A stretch of DNA of 7,303 nt, from the NCBI GenBank assembly GCA_964354265.1, contig CAYGYY010000091.1, positions 1 to 7,303 on the forward strand, given 5' to 3'. The stretch comes from Fen731 sp964354265. Lineage in GTDB: Bacteria > Actinomycetota > Humimicrobiia > Humimicrobiales > Humimicrobiaceae. The position numbers were made by a program, and so were the translations under genes. Below the pieces are notes generated by a model, which saw nothing but the letters and a program-made list of their open reading frames with translations, was not told where the DNA came from and ran no database searches. This document shows positions 1 to 5,911 of the stretch, piece by piece (position 1 is the stretch's first letter; the number at the start of each line of letters is the position of its first letter).

Positions 1-1308
1 ATGAGCATATTGGTCTCTTATTTCTCCTTTTGCTTTTATTACATCAGGCCATTGAACAACAAAAGGATCGCTGACACCGCCCCTGTATGTCTCTCTCTTC
101 CATCTTCTAAATGGAGTATCGCCGGCCCATGTCCAGCCCCACGCATAATGATTATGATGCTTTGGTCCACCCAGTTCGTCTATAGCCTTAAGGTTTTCTT
201 CCAGGGATTCAGGGATATAGTTGAAGAAAAGATTTTCATTTACTGATCCTGTTGGACCGCCTTCTGAACTTGCGCCATTGTCAGAAATAACCATAATAAA
301 TGTATTATTAAACTCTCCTATTCCCTTTAAGAAATCAAGTATCCTCCCGATGTGGTAATCAGTCTGCGTAAGAAACCCTGCGAATACTTCCATCATTCTC
401 GCATATAGTTTTTTCTCAGCATCTGAGCACAAATCCCACTTTGGAACATCCGGGTCATGCCTCGAAAGCTCTGCATCGGGGGGGATTATTCCAAGTTCAA
501 TCTGTTTCTTAAAAACTTTTTCCCTGTATGCTTCCCATCCATCATCAAATTTTCCTTTATACTTATCAGACCATTCTTTGGGGACATGATGGGGTGCATG
601 CATTGCTCCTGTACAGTAATACATAAAGAATGGTTTGTTTGGTGCAACCTGCTTTGAATCTGCAATAAACTGTATTGCCTTGTCTGCTATGTCTTCATTT
701 AAAGTGTAGCCTTCCTCAGGAGTCTTTGGAGGGTCAATCTGATGGTTATCATATACAAGATCAGGATAATACTGGTTTGTTTCACCACCCAAGAATCCAT
801 AGAACCTTTCAAATCCACGGCCTAGAGGCCATCTATCATATGGACCTGCTGCTGATATCTGGTCAGCAGGTGTAAGATGCCATTTCCCAATTGCATAAGT
901 GTTGTAACCATTTTGCAGGAATATCTCTGATAAAAATCCATTTTCGAATGGTATATATCCATTTCCGCCGGGAAAGCCTGTTGAACCTTCAGTGATGCAG
1001 GACATGGCATTTGAATGGTGGTTTCTTCCTGTCAATATGCAGGATCGCGTAGGCGAACACAATGCTGTTGTATGCATATTGCTGTAAAGCAATCCACTTT
1101 TAGCAATGGCGTCAATATTCGGTGTCTCAATGGGACTTCCATAACATCCGAGCTGTCCGTAACCAGTATCATCGAGCACTATAAAAAGTACATTAGGCGA
1201 TCCTTCCCTGGAGCGCAGCGGCGAAGGCCAGGCAGGCGATGATTCTTCCACTGTCCGGCCTATAATACCAGAAAAAGCAGTTCCAGGTTTGTATTCTTTT
1301 AATACCAT
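1..1308 (-). CDS. Type I arylsulfatase (formylglycine-dependent), N-terminal 436 residues, cut by window edge
   Basis: This is a hydrolase of sulfate esters in the alkaline-phosphatase/sulfatase superfamily. The ATG at 1308 follows GGAGGA closely. The frame stays open to base 1, so the C-terminal part is missing; related long arylsulfatases are roughly 780 residues (from memory). Visible motifs are LDDTGYGQLGCYG at residues 45-57, where D46-D47 should bind the metal, and CSPTRS at 84-89. C84 is the cysteine that would be converted to formylglycine, and R88 completes CxPxR. GKWHLTP follows at 141-147, MHAPHH at 236-241, and SDNGASSEGG at 342-351 with metal ligands D343-N344. All expected N-terminal catalytic residues are present, so the visible part looks intact. 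No signal peptide is seen, which suggests a cytoplasmic enzyme. It would need a cysteine-modifying maturase (FGE or radical-SAM anSME), and none is in the window. The DNA looks richer in G+C than the rest of the window. The natural substrate cannot be read from sequence. Confidence 0.96.
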   Translation of the reverse strand, partial: MVLKEYKPGTAFSGIIGRTVEESSPAWPSPLRSREGSPNVLFIVLDDTGYGQLGCYGSPIETPNIDAIAKSGLLYSNMHTTALCSPTRSCILTGRNHHSNAMSCITEGSTGFPGGNGYIPFENGFLSEIFLQNGYNTYAIGKWHLTPADQISAAGPYDRWPLGRGFERFYGFLGGETNQYYPDLVYDNHQIDPPKTPEEGYTLNEDIADKAIQFIADSKQVAPNKPFFMYYCTGAMHAPHHVPKEWSDKYKGKFDDGWEAYREKVFKKQIELGIIPPDAELSRHDPDVPKWDLCSDAEKKLYARMMEVFAGFLTQTDYHIGRILDFLKGIGEFNNTFIMVISDNGASSEGGPTGSVNENLFFNYIPESLEENLKAIDELGGPKHHNHYAWGWTWAGDTPFRRWKRETYRGGVSDPFVVQWPDVIKAKGEIRDQYAH

Positions 1309-1404
1309 GATTTTCCTCCAATATTGATAAATTATTTGGTGGTTTATTCGTTAATTAATATTTTTAAACATACAGGTATACTTTTGCTTAATTTTTCGCA
1401 TCTA

Positions 1405-1410
1405 ATTATA
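1405..1410 (-). promoter_or_regulatory. Possible -10 box for the sulfatase gene
   Basis: The minus strand reads TATAAT here, about 97 bases upstream of the sulfatase start codon. No good -35 hexamer sits 16-18 bases further upstream. In such AT-rich DNA a lone TATAAT is weak evidence, so this is only a candidate. Confidence 0.25.
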
Positions 1411-1441
1411 TCAAATAAAAATATTTTATCTAACTGGTTTA

Positions 1442-1472
1442 CTGCAGCGCAGGAAAAATGCTGCGCTGGCAG
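1442..1472. repeat. GC-rich inverted repeat (hairpin) in the divergent intergenic region
   Basis: The left arm CTGCAGCGCA (1442-1451) pairs with the right arm TGCGCTGGCAG (1462-1472), leaving one bulged G and a 10-base loop. TTTTT follows on the plus strand (1473-1477), so it has the shape of a rho-independent terminator for plus-strand transcription. However, no plus-strand gene ends upstream of it. It could instead be an operator, a terminator of a small RNA or leader transcript, or an attenuator ahead of the bactofilin gene. Confidence 0.5.
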
Positions 1473-1720
1473 TTTTTCAGGTTATGCGCAAATGTTTTTT
1501 TAAACTGTTTTGACATGCCTTATATTTTCCATTTTTTAGCTGCAATCCCAAACTATAAAAATCTATAATTAAATTTACCGGTATACATTATATTTTTATA
1601 ACTATTAACACAACAGAATTAAAAATCAATCCTAATGTCTCACTATTATTATAGTCAGCAGTTAATATATCAGTAATCAGGTATAACATGATATTTTTAT
1701 AGCATTATCAAATCTCGTTC

Positions 1721-1729
1721 TGTTATAAT
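1721..1729 (+). promoter_or_regulatory. Extended -10 promoter, probably for bactofilin
   Basis: TGTTATAAT matches the extended -10 consensus TGnTATAAT exactly. No clear -35 box lies 17 bases upstream, which is typical of extended -10 promoters. Transcription would start near 1736 and give a leader of about 85 bases before the bactofilin start codon. The assignment rests on sequence match only. Confidence 0.45.
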
Positions 1730-1820
1730 TGACTGCGTAATTTGTAATAATAATCAATTTATATTTCTTTTATGAAATAATTTTACATTTAATATCAATT
1801 AATCCAGGAAAGGCAAAAAA

Positions 1821-2168
1821 ATGGCTTCAGATAATATTACTGTGATAACTGATGGTGTAAAAATAGACGGTAATCTAAGTTTTAAAGGATCTGCCAAGAT
1901 TGACGGTGAAGTTACTGGAGAAATACAATCAGATGAAACTATAACGATCGGCAGAAATGCAAAAGTCAAAGCAAATATTAAAACTAAAAATGCAGTAATA
2001 TCAGGCTCTTTTGAAGGAGTGATGAGTGCTTCAGGCCAGGTTGACATTACATCAACAGGCAGATTTATTGGTGATTTGGTCCAGGCCAATTCACTGATAT
2101 CAATTGAAAAGGGCGGACTCTTTAAAGGTAGAAGTATTGTTGGGGCAGATGGAGAAGAAGACAATTAA
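1821..2168 (+). CDS. Bactofilin (polymer-forming cytoskeletal protein)
   Basis: Bactofilins polymerise without nucleotides into filaments that scaffold cell-shape, stalk or polar functions on the inner face of the membrane. This 115-residue protein is almost entirely the bactofilin domain (about residues 5-107). It shows the short repeating beta-strand turns with regularly spaced glycines and hydrophobics expected of the right-handed beta-helix, such as KIDGNLSFKGSAKIDGEVTG (14-33) and VISGSFEGVMSASGQVDI (59-76). The flanking tails are very short, and the C-terminus is acidic (GADGEEDN). No transmembrane segment is present. The start at 1821 has AGGAAAGG at 1806-1813, seven bases upstream. 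It is solitary: there is no neighbouring M23 peptidase or second bactofilin, so its cellular role cannot be inferred from context. It is shorter than well-studied bactofilins of about 150 residues. Confidence 0.93.
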   Translation: MASDNITVITDGVKIDGNLSFKGSAKIDGEVTGEIQSDETITIGRNAKVKANIKTKNAVISGSFEGVMSASGQVDITSTGRFIGDLVQANSLISIEKGGLFKGRSIVGADGEEDN

Positions 2169-2450
2169 AAAAATTGTAAAAGGAATTAATTTATGTATAT
2201 TGTTTTCTTATAATCATTTGTAAATATATGATGGGATTTACACGGTAAAGACATTCCATGAATATGACAATATACTGCAGGAGTTTGTTATAGGCAAGCC
2301 TTAAATAGGGCTTCAATTAAATATTTTACAATAAGATATCACAATCCTTCTATGACCAACCTTGACAAAATGGAATATTCAACCATTTTTCAAAATCATT
2401 AATTATATTATATTTTACTTTCCCAAACTGAGTATATTTTTAAAAATGAA
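2169..2450. other. Gene-free AT-rich stretch between bactofilin and the toxin-antitoxin operon
   Basis: Only very short open frames (under about 17 codons) occur here, and none has a convincing ribosome binding site. A small inverted repeat, AAGCC with GGCTT around 2297-2314 and an 8-base loop, is present. It is too weak and lacks a T-tract, so it is not a convincing terminator for bactofilin. I see no other structure. Confidence 0.5.
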
Positions 2451-2479
2451 TTGAAAAAAATCTCATTATTTCATATTAT
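2451..2479 (+). promoter_or_regulatory. Sigma70-like promoter of the toxin-antitoxin operon
   Basis: TTGAAA (2451-2456) is separated by exactly 17 bases from TATTAT (2474-2479). These differ from the TTGACA and TATAAT consensus by one base each. Transcription would begin near 2486, inside the inverted repeat that follows. This gives a short leader before the AAGGAGG site at 2511-2517. The spacing and the operator overlap make this a strong candidate. Confidence 0.65.
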
Positions 2480-2510
2480 ACATACATACGTATATATGCC
2501 TGTATGTATA
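2477..2510. promoter_or_regulatory. Inverted-repeat operator, likely bound by the antitoxin
   Basis: TATACATAC (2477-2485) and GTATGTATA (2502-2510) form a perfect 9-base inverted repeat with a 16-base spacer. A further TACATAC half-site overlaps at 2483-2489, and the self-complementary ATACGTAT lies at 2486-2493. The repeat covers the end of the -10 box and the predicted transcription start. That is where ribbon-helix-helix antitoxins usually bind to repress their own operons. Binding is inferred, not shown. Confidence 0.6.
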
Positions 2511-2522
2511 AAGGAGGATTAA

Positions 2523-2750
2523 ATGAGCAAGAGAATGACTGTTGTATTTAAAGATGATAATACCTATACACATTTAAAAGTGGAGGCCGCAAAGAGAAAT
2601 ATGAATGCAAGCGACATAATATCTGAGGCAGTTGTTGAGTGGATTGAAAGTCAGGAAGATTTAGAGCTTGCACCTCTTATTAAAAACAGCCGGGAAGAGG
2701 CCAAATCAAGTGGTGCAAAATCCTGGAACGAAGTTAAAAAAAATCTGTAG
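2523..2750 (+). CDS. Ribbon-helix-helix antitoxin
   Basis: This 75-residue protein should neutralise the toxin encoded next to it and repress its own promoter. The N-terminal part fits a ribbon-helix-helix (MetJ/Arc/CopG superfamily) DNA-binding domain. A beta-strand at about 4-10 (RMTVVFK) is followed by helix A at 14-25 and helix B at 29-44 (ASDIISEAVVEWIESQ), which would form the dimer. The charged tail (about 46-75, ending SWNEVKKNL) is the usual toxin-binding segment. AAGGAGG ends five bases before the ATG, an excellent ribosome binding site. This contrasts with the poor site of the toxin gene and should favour excess antitoxin. The toxin start lies nine bases after this stop, so the two form an operon. 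Confidence 0.88.
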   Translation: MSKRMTVVFKDDNTYTHLKVEAAKRNMNASDIISEAVVEWIESQEDLELAPLIKNSREEAKSSGAKSWNEVKKNL

Positions 2751-2759
2751 CTGACATTT

Positions 2760-3035
2760 ATGGAAAAATATACAATCGGAATATCACCATCTGCTGAAAG
2801 AGATCTCAATGATTTAAAAAGCAAGTTAAAAAACTTTAATGAACTTGTCGGCACAATTGATTGTTTATCAATAAACCCAAGATCTTATGGAGTCAGAAAA
2901 ATAAAAGGTTTTGCACTTACTTATAGGATAAGATTTTTTATATACAGGATAATTTATGATATTTATGATAAAGATAAAAAGATTCTTATTTTAAGAATTA
3001 TTAAAAGGGATAAGTCAACTTATAGGTTTATTTAA
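2760..3035 (+). CDS. RelE/ParE-family toxin
   Basis: This 91-residue protein has the plan of the RelE/ParE superfamily. N-terminal helices (about 10-30, SPSAERDLNDLKSKL) are followed by NPRSYGVRKIKG (39-50) and the beta-sheet core YRIRFFIYRIIYDI (55-68), with KKILILRIIKRDKSTYR (73-89) at the end. The basic and aromatic residues usual in this fold are present (R56, R58, R63, Y66, R79, K82, R83, Y88). Sequence alone does not decide between a ribosome-dependent mRNA endonuclease (RelE-like) and a gyrase poison (ParE-like). The protein is full length with no frameshift, so it may be active. No clear Shine-Dalgarno precedes the ATG, nine bases after the antitoxin stop, so translation is probably coupled to that of the antitoxin. 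Confidence 0.87.
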   Translation: MEKYTIGISPSAERDLNDLKSKLKNFNELVGTIDCLSINPRSYGVRKIKGFALTYRIRFFIYRIIYDIYDKDKKILILRIIKRDKSTYRFI

Positions 3036-3126
3036 ACAAACGATATATACTTTGCTGGCCCAGGTAGTAAAAATTATAACCAATTTTTGAAGGAAATAGT
3101 TTTTATAAAAAATTTGTTTGTTTAAA
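3031..3126. repeat. Perfect 11-base inverted repeat flanking a 74-base segment
   Basis: TTTAAACAAAC (3031-3041) and GTTTGTTTAAA (3116-3126) are exact reverse complements. The left arm contains the toxin stop codon. No T-tract follows the right arm and no target-site duplication is obvious at the edges. It could be a stem at the 3' end of the toxin mRNA, a tiny inverted-repeat element, or chance in AT-rich DNA. Confidence 0.4.
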
Positions 3127-3194
3127 GACTGCGCTTATTAACTCCCAAAGAAAAAGGTTATTAAATAGATAAAAAAAGAACCCGCTGTTTAATT

Positions 3195-3614
3195 TTACTT
3201 AGCTCTCATCCGATTGTTTTTTGGATTGTGCTCTAATTCTACAAGCCCTAAGGCTTCCATTAGGGGAGGAATATACATACCAAATCGCCCACGTAAACCT
3301 TTCTTCAAACCGTACCATCCACCAATAGGATTTTTAGCAGAACGAGCCCATGCCTCAACTGTATCTTCTGCTGCCGGTTTTTGTTCATCCGCACTACCTA
3401 ATAACATCCAGTCATTATGTTTTTTAAGCATTTCGTAAAGGTCATTTATACTACGGTAATCGTAATATAAAACTGTTTTTCCTACTGTGCAAACTATAAT
3501 TTTTTTGCCTTCCTTTTCATCTATATACATTTCATAGTCAGATGTTCCAGGAGGAGTTTTTAATTTCCAAGGATTTTCTTTTGATCTGGATTCCACGTTA
3601 ACAATATTTTCCAT
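3195..3614 (-). CDS. Conserved protein of unknown function (possibly DUF6855)
   Basis: This is a 139-residue soluble protein with no signal peptide or membrane span. From memory it resembles a widely distributed family of short conserved hypotheticals, possibly DUF6855. I cannot verify that label, and no function is known to me. The N-terminal half looks beta-rich: PWKLKTPPGTSDYEMYIDEK (15-34) then GKKIIVCTVGKTVLYYDYRS (36-55). A variable acidic linker follows at about 74-84, then a compact, glycine- and basic-rich C-terminal module. This includes GGWYGLKKGLRGRFGMYIPP (98-117) and ends EHNPKNNRMRAK, which might bind nucleic acid. The ATG has AGAAAGGA nine bases upstream. The gene appears to be a single transcription unit: it converges on the toxin operon and starts 92 bases downstream of the next minus-strand gene. 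Confidence 0.85.
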   Translation of the reverse strand: MENIVNVESRSKENPWKLKTPPGTSDYEMYIDEKEGKKIIVCTVGKTVLYYDYRSINDLYEMLKKHNDWMLLGSADEQKPAAEDTVEAWARSAKNPIGGWYGLKKGLRGRFGMYIPPLMEALGLVELEHNPKNNRMRAK

Positions 3615-3678
3615 TTTGTAAATTCCTTTCTAAATCTTTCATTAAATAAACTATTAAATAATCTATATAAATTCACCC

Positions 3679-3692
3679 ATTATAGTATTATA
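3679..3692 (-). promoter_or_regulatory. Two tandem TATAAT boxes upstream of the 139-residue gene
   Basis: On the minus strand TATAAT occurs twice, at 3687-3692 and 3679-3684, eight bases apart. Both lie just after the end of the glycosyltransferase-like gene and about 65-80 bases before the start codon at 3614. No good -35 box is visible. They would let the 139-residue gene be transcribed on its own. Confidence 0.3.
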
Positions 3693-3706
3693 GCTCCGGG
3701 CAGTTT

Positions 3707-4621
3707 TCATTTAATACTTTCTTGTCTTTGCTTATAAAGCTTCATCTTACAAAATTTTTTTATTAACCTCAAACATTTATAAAGACAAAGCTTCCATTCT
3801 TTTAAATTATATTTTGTATCTATTATTATTTTAATTAAATAATCCATTGGACTTAAAACAATAATACCTTTATATGGGTGAAAAGCTCTTCTTCCAGAAG
3901 GATTGGAAATTTCCTTTTTTATGAACTCTAATTTTATAAATTTCCTATTGCAATTAAAAAACCTTTCATTGTCTTTATTGAACCATCCTTTACTAAAATT
4001 AGTATTAATTAATTTCAAATTAAAAATTTGTGCGAATAATGGGACTCTTACCTCCTCATTAGATAATTCAGGAATGTTTGTCATGGAATACTTTTCTAAA
4101 AATTGCTTGGGTAGGCACATACCAGGACCTTCAGAAGCAAACATTTCTTTGCTATATGCAAAATTCTTTCTAACAAAACATATTAAAGAATTCAATTCTT
4201 TTCTCTTATTTTTATTACTGGACCATGGCCATCTATCTTCTATTGCTTTCAACTTTACTAAGGAAGTAAGGCCTAAAGCATCCTTAGGAATATGGGAAAA
4301 AAGATTGTCCAGAGAATCAAATAGTACCAGATCCCATTCGATGATGTGGACCATATCAAATGGAATATACTTACCATAATCTGTATACCAAGATCTTAAA
4401 GCCAGATCCCCATTCTTCCAAATCCAGCGGCTACTGCCAGTAATACAGTAAATATCTTCCATGTAATATTTTAATTTTTTCTTGATTTTAGCGAAATTAT
4501 TTTTTGGCCCACCATATAAGCCAAATATTTGAATTTCAGGATTAAATTTTAGAATTAGTTTCAATCTGTTTTTGCATATAAGGGGATTTTCATGAAACCT
4601 AAAAAGTATTATCCTTTTCAT
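3707..4621 (-). CDS. Glycosyltransferase-like protein (GT-A-like fold, uncharacterised family)
   Basis: This 304-residue, probably cytoplasmic protein has no signal peptide or clear membrane span. Its layout recalls nucleotide-sugar transferases of GT-A type. An N-terminal Rossmann-like segment runs from IILFRFHE (4-11) through FNPEIQIFGLYGGP (26-39). SSRWIWKNGDLALRSWY (63-79) leads to HIIEWDLVLFDSL (92-104), whose EWD (95-97) sits where GT-A enzymes place the metal-binding DxD. Later come EGPGMCLPKQFLEKY (164-178), an acidic NEEVRVP (188-194) and AFHPYKG (246-252). A basic, amphipathic C-terminus (about 260-304) could touch the membrane. The donor and acceptor are unknown; surface glycan is a guess. 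The ribosome site is weak (GGA six bases before ATG). The gene is very AT-rich, with many AAA and ATT codons. The assignment rests on motif layout, not on a recognised named family. Confidence 0.6.
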   Translation of the reverse strand: MKRIILFRFHENPLICKNRLKLILKFNPEIQIFGLYGGPKNNFAKIKKKLKYYMEDIYCITGSSRWIWKNGDLALRSWYTDYGKYIPFDMVHIIEWDLVLFDSLDNLFSHIPKDALGLTSLVKLKAIEDRWPWSSNKNKRKELNSLICFVRKNFAYSKEMFASEGPGMCLPKQFLEKYSMTNIPELSNEEVRVPLFAQIFNLKLINTNFSKGWFNKDNERFFNCNRKFIKLEFIKKEISNPSGRRAFHPYKGIIVLSPMDYLIKIIIDTKYNLKEWKLCLYKCLRLIKKFCKMKLYKQRQESIK

Positions 4622-4637
4622 ATTTTTCCATCTATAT

Positions 4638-4847
4638 ATGATATTAATTCCAAGGTTGGATGATTGTGCTCTTTTTTATGGAGAGCTAAATTTGGTTTCC
4701 TGGTTAATAGAACATCAAGAACTTTTAAATTGATAGTATCAATATGATATTGAAAACAATGATTATATTCAACTATATAAGAAATTTAATGAAAGCAAAG
4801 ATATTGTAAAATACCTTGAATGGCTGCTTTTTTACCAAATATTTTAA
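4638..4847 (+). pseudogene. Interrupted reading frame: two adjacent in-frame stops inside a 70-codon frame
   Basis: From ATG 4638 the frame gives 31 residues (MILIPRLDDCALFYGELNLV, then SWLIEHQELLN). TGA TAG follows at 4731-4736. The same frame then continues for 36 more residues (YQYDIENNDYIQLYKK, then FNESKDIVKYLEWLLFYQIF) to TAA at 4845-4847. Both halves look like ordinary helical protein and share one frame. This suggests a decayed small gene, or the remains of a longer one, rather than noise. No Shine-Dalgarno is seen, and I do not recognise the protein. It overlaps the last four bases of the minus-strand membrane protein gene. Chance remains quite possible in AT-rich DNA. Confidence 0.35.
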
Positions 4848-5077
4848 AATATATTGTTTTTTATTTTATTCTCTTCTTGTTCTTCTTGTTTAATCTCTTT
4901 TACTTCTTCTTTTACTATATTTTTGCTTTTATCCAGAAAACCTAAAATTATGCTTACAATTCCTATTACTATTAAAACTACAGATAACCATAAACCCGGA
5001 GTCATCATTGGAAAAAGTGCAAGAATTCCCAGTATAGCCATAATTACTCCGACAACAATCAATATAATCTTACTCAT
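4844..5077 (-). CDS. Small two-span membrane protein
   Basis: This is a 77-residue protein with two hydrophobic spans, about residues 3-21 (KIILIVVGVIMAILGILAL) and 30-47 (WLSVVLIVIGIVSIILGF). They are joined by a short PMMTPG turn. A strongly charged, lysine- and glutamate-rich C-terminal tail (about 49-77) is probably cytoplasmic. I chose ATG 5077 over the in-frame ATG at 5095 because AGAAAGGA lies six bases before 5077, and the longer form would place that site inside the coding region. The glycine spacing in the spans loosely recalls small DUF308-like proteins, but I cannot assign a family or function. It lies alone, more than 200 bases from each neighbouring gene. Confidence 0.7.
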   Translation of the reverse strand: MSKIILIVVGVIMAILGILALFPMMTPGLWLSVVLIVIGIVSIILGFLDKSKNIVKEEVKEIKQEEQEENKIKNNIF

Positions 5078-5305
5078 GATTTTTCCTTTCTCCATTTGAG
5101 TTGTTTTTTCATTAAGACGTAAATAATAAAAATGTTTTATTTACAGATAATAATGCAATTAGGAGCTTTAAACTAAAATTGTAACTGATTGCAAAAATGT
5201 TCTTTTATAACCCGAGTTTTTTTAACAATTTTTTCTATGAATTAGATAGATTTTAAGATAAAATAATTTTCCCTTTTATAGTATCAAAGTATATTATTAC
5301 AATAA

Positions 5306-5866
5306 ATGAATGATTTAAAAGTTAAAAGAGCAGTTTTCCTGGACCGGGATGGTACAATAAATGAAGATATTGGAGATTTATATACTGTTGAAAAACTTAG
5401 GTTCATACCAGGCGCAATAGATGCATTAAAACTACTGCAGGAGAAATTTCTTTTATTTATAATTACCAATCAGGCTGGGATTGGAAAAGGTAATTTTACA
5501 GAAGCAGATTTTTTAAAATTTAATAAAGAATATCTTAGCATATTAAACAAGGAAGGCATAAGAATAGAAGAGGTATTTTACTGCCCGCACACAGAATATG
5601 ATAATTGTATATGTCGTAAACCTAAAACATATTTTATAGATATTGCCAGTAAAAAATATAATTTGGATCTAAAAGAGTCCTATATTGTTGGCGATCATCC
5701 TTCTGATGTGGAAATAGGCAGCAGAACACGAATGAAAAGTATGTTCCTGTTAACTGGACATGGTAAAAAACATATAGATGAGATTATAAATATCCCAGGT
5801 ATCCTTATATCAGAAAAAATTTATGATGCAGTCTTATTAATTCTTAAATTGACTGAAAAATTGTAA
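5306..5866 (+). CDS. HAD phosphatase, GmhB/histidinol-phosphatase type (probable heptose-1,7-bisphosphate 7-phosphatase)
   Basis: This 186-residue protein has all the HAD-superfamily motifs. FLDRDGTIN (11-19) carries nucleophile D13 and acid/base D15, and TNQAGIGKG (54-62) is motif II. The conserved lysine lies in CRKPKT (103-108), and GDHPSDVEIG (129-138) is the acidic motif IV. The zinc site typical of GmhB is complete: C93, H95, C101, C103. GmhB removes the C7 phosphate from D-glycero-manno-heptose 1,7-bisphosphate in ADP/GDP-heptose synthesis for LPS or S-layer glycans. Close relatives act on histidinol phosphate, so the substrate is likely but not certain. The length matches the family. 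No Shine-Dalgarno precedes ATG 5306, and a second ATG does not rescue this. A TATAGT at 5277-5282 could give a very short leader. No other heptose genes are present. Confidence 0.88.
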   Translation: MNDLKVKRAVFLDRDGTINEDIGDLYTVEKLRFIPGAIDALKLLQEKFLLFIITNQAGIGKGNFTEADFLKFNKEYLSILNKEGIRIEEVFYCPHTEYDNCICRKPKTYFIDIASKKYNLDLKESYIVGDHPSDVEIGSRTRMKSMFLLTGHGKKHIDEIINIPGILISEKIYDAVLLILKLTEKL

Positions 5867-5911
5867 AATTAAATTTAAAAATATTTTTATCCAATAAATA
5901 AAGTTAAAATA

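Larger units (their letters stand above)
1309..1820. other. Divergent intergenic region of 512 bases between sulfatase and bactofilin
   Basis: No credible coding frame is seen on either strand. The region is very AT-rich apart from a GC-rich hairpin at 1442-1472. It must carry the promoters of the two divergent genes: candidate -10 boxes lie at 1405-1410 (minus) and 1721-1729 (plus). Two short GGTATAC motifs occur, at about 1374-1380 and 1580-1586, of unknown meaning. A TTGACA at 1510-1515 has no matching -10 box at the right distance. Confidence 0.6.

Noticed and set aside
457..1242. Several short open frames on both strands within the first 1.3 kb
   Set aside because: All lie within the sulfatase coding region, which has continuous catalytic motifs on the minus strand.
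1510..1538. TTGACA at 1510-1515 as a promoter -35 box
   Set aside because: No acceptable -10 hexamer lies 16-18 bases downstream; the TATATT present is too close.
1799..2164. 121-codon minus-strand open frame across the bactofilin gene
   Set aside because: It is the complement of a well-supported bactofilin with a good ribosome site; the product is low in complexity and unlike any family I know.
3903..4379. 158-codon plus-strand open frame inside the glycosyltransferase-like gene
   Set aside because: It is antisense to the longer, motif-bearing minus-strand frame, and its serine/leucine-rich product has no recognisable pattern.
4839..4852. Perfect palindrome ATATTTTAAAATAT at the end of the two-span membrane protein gene
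   Set aside because: It is loop-free and purely A/T; this is expected by chance in such DNA and is not a credible terminator.
5078..5095. Upstream ATG extending the two-span membrane protein by six residues
   Set aside because: The extension contains the AGAAAGGA ribosome site of the downstream ATG and adds nothing to the first membrane span.
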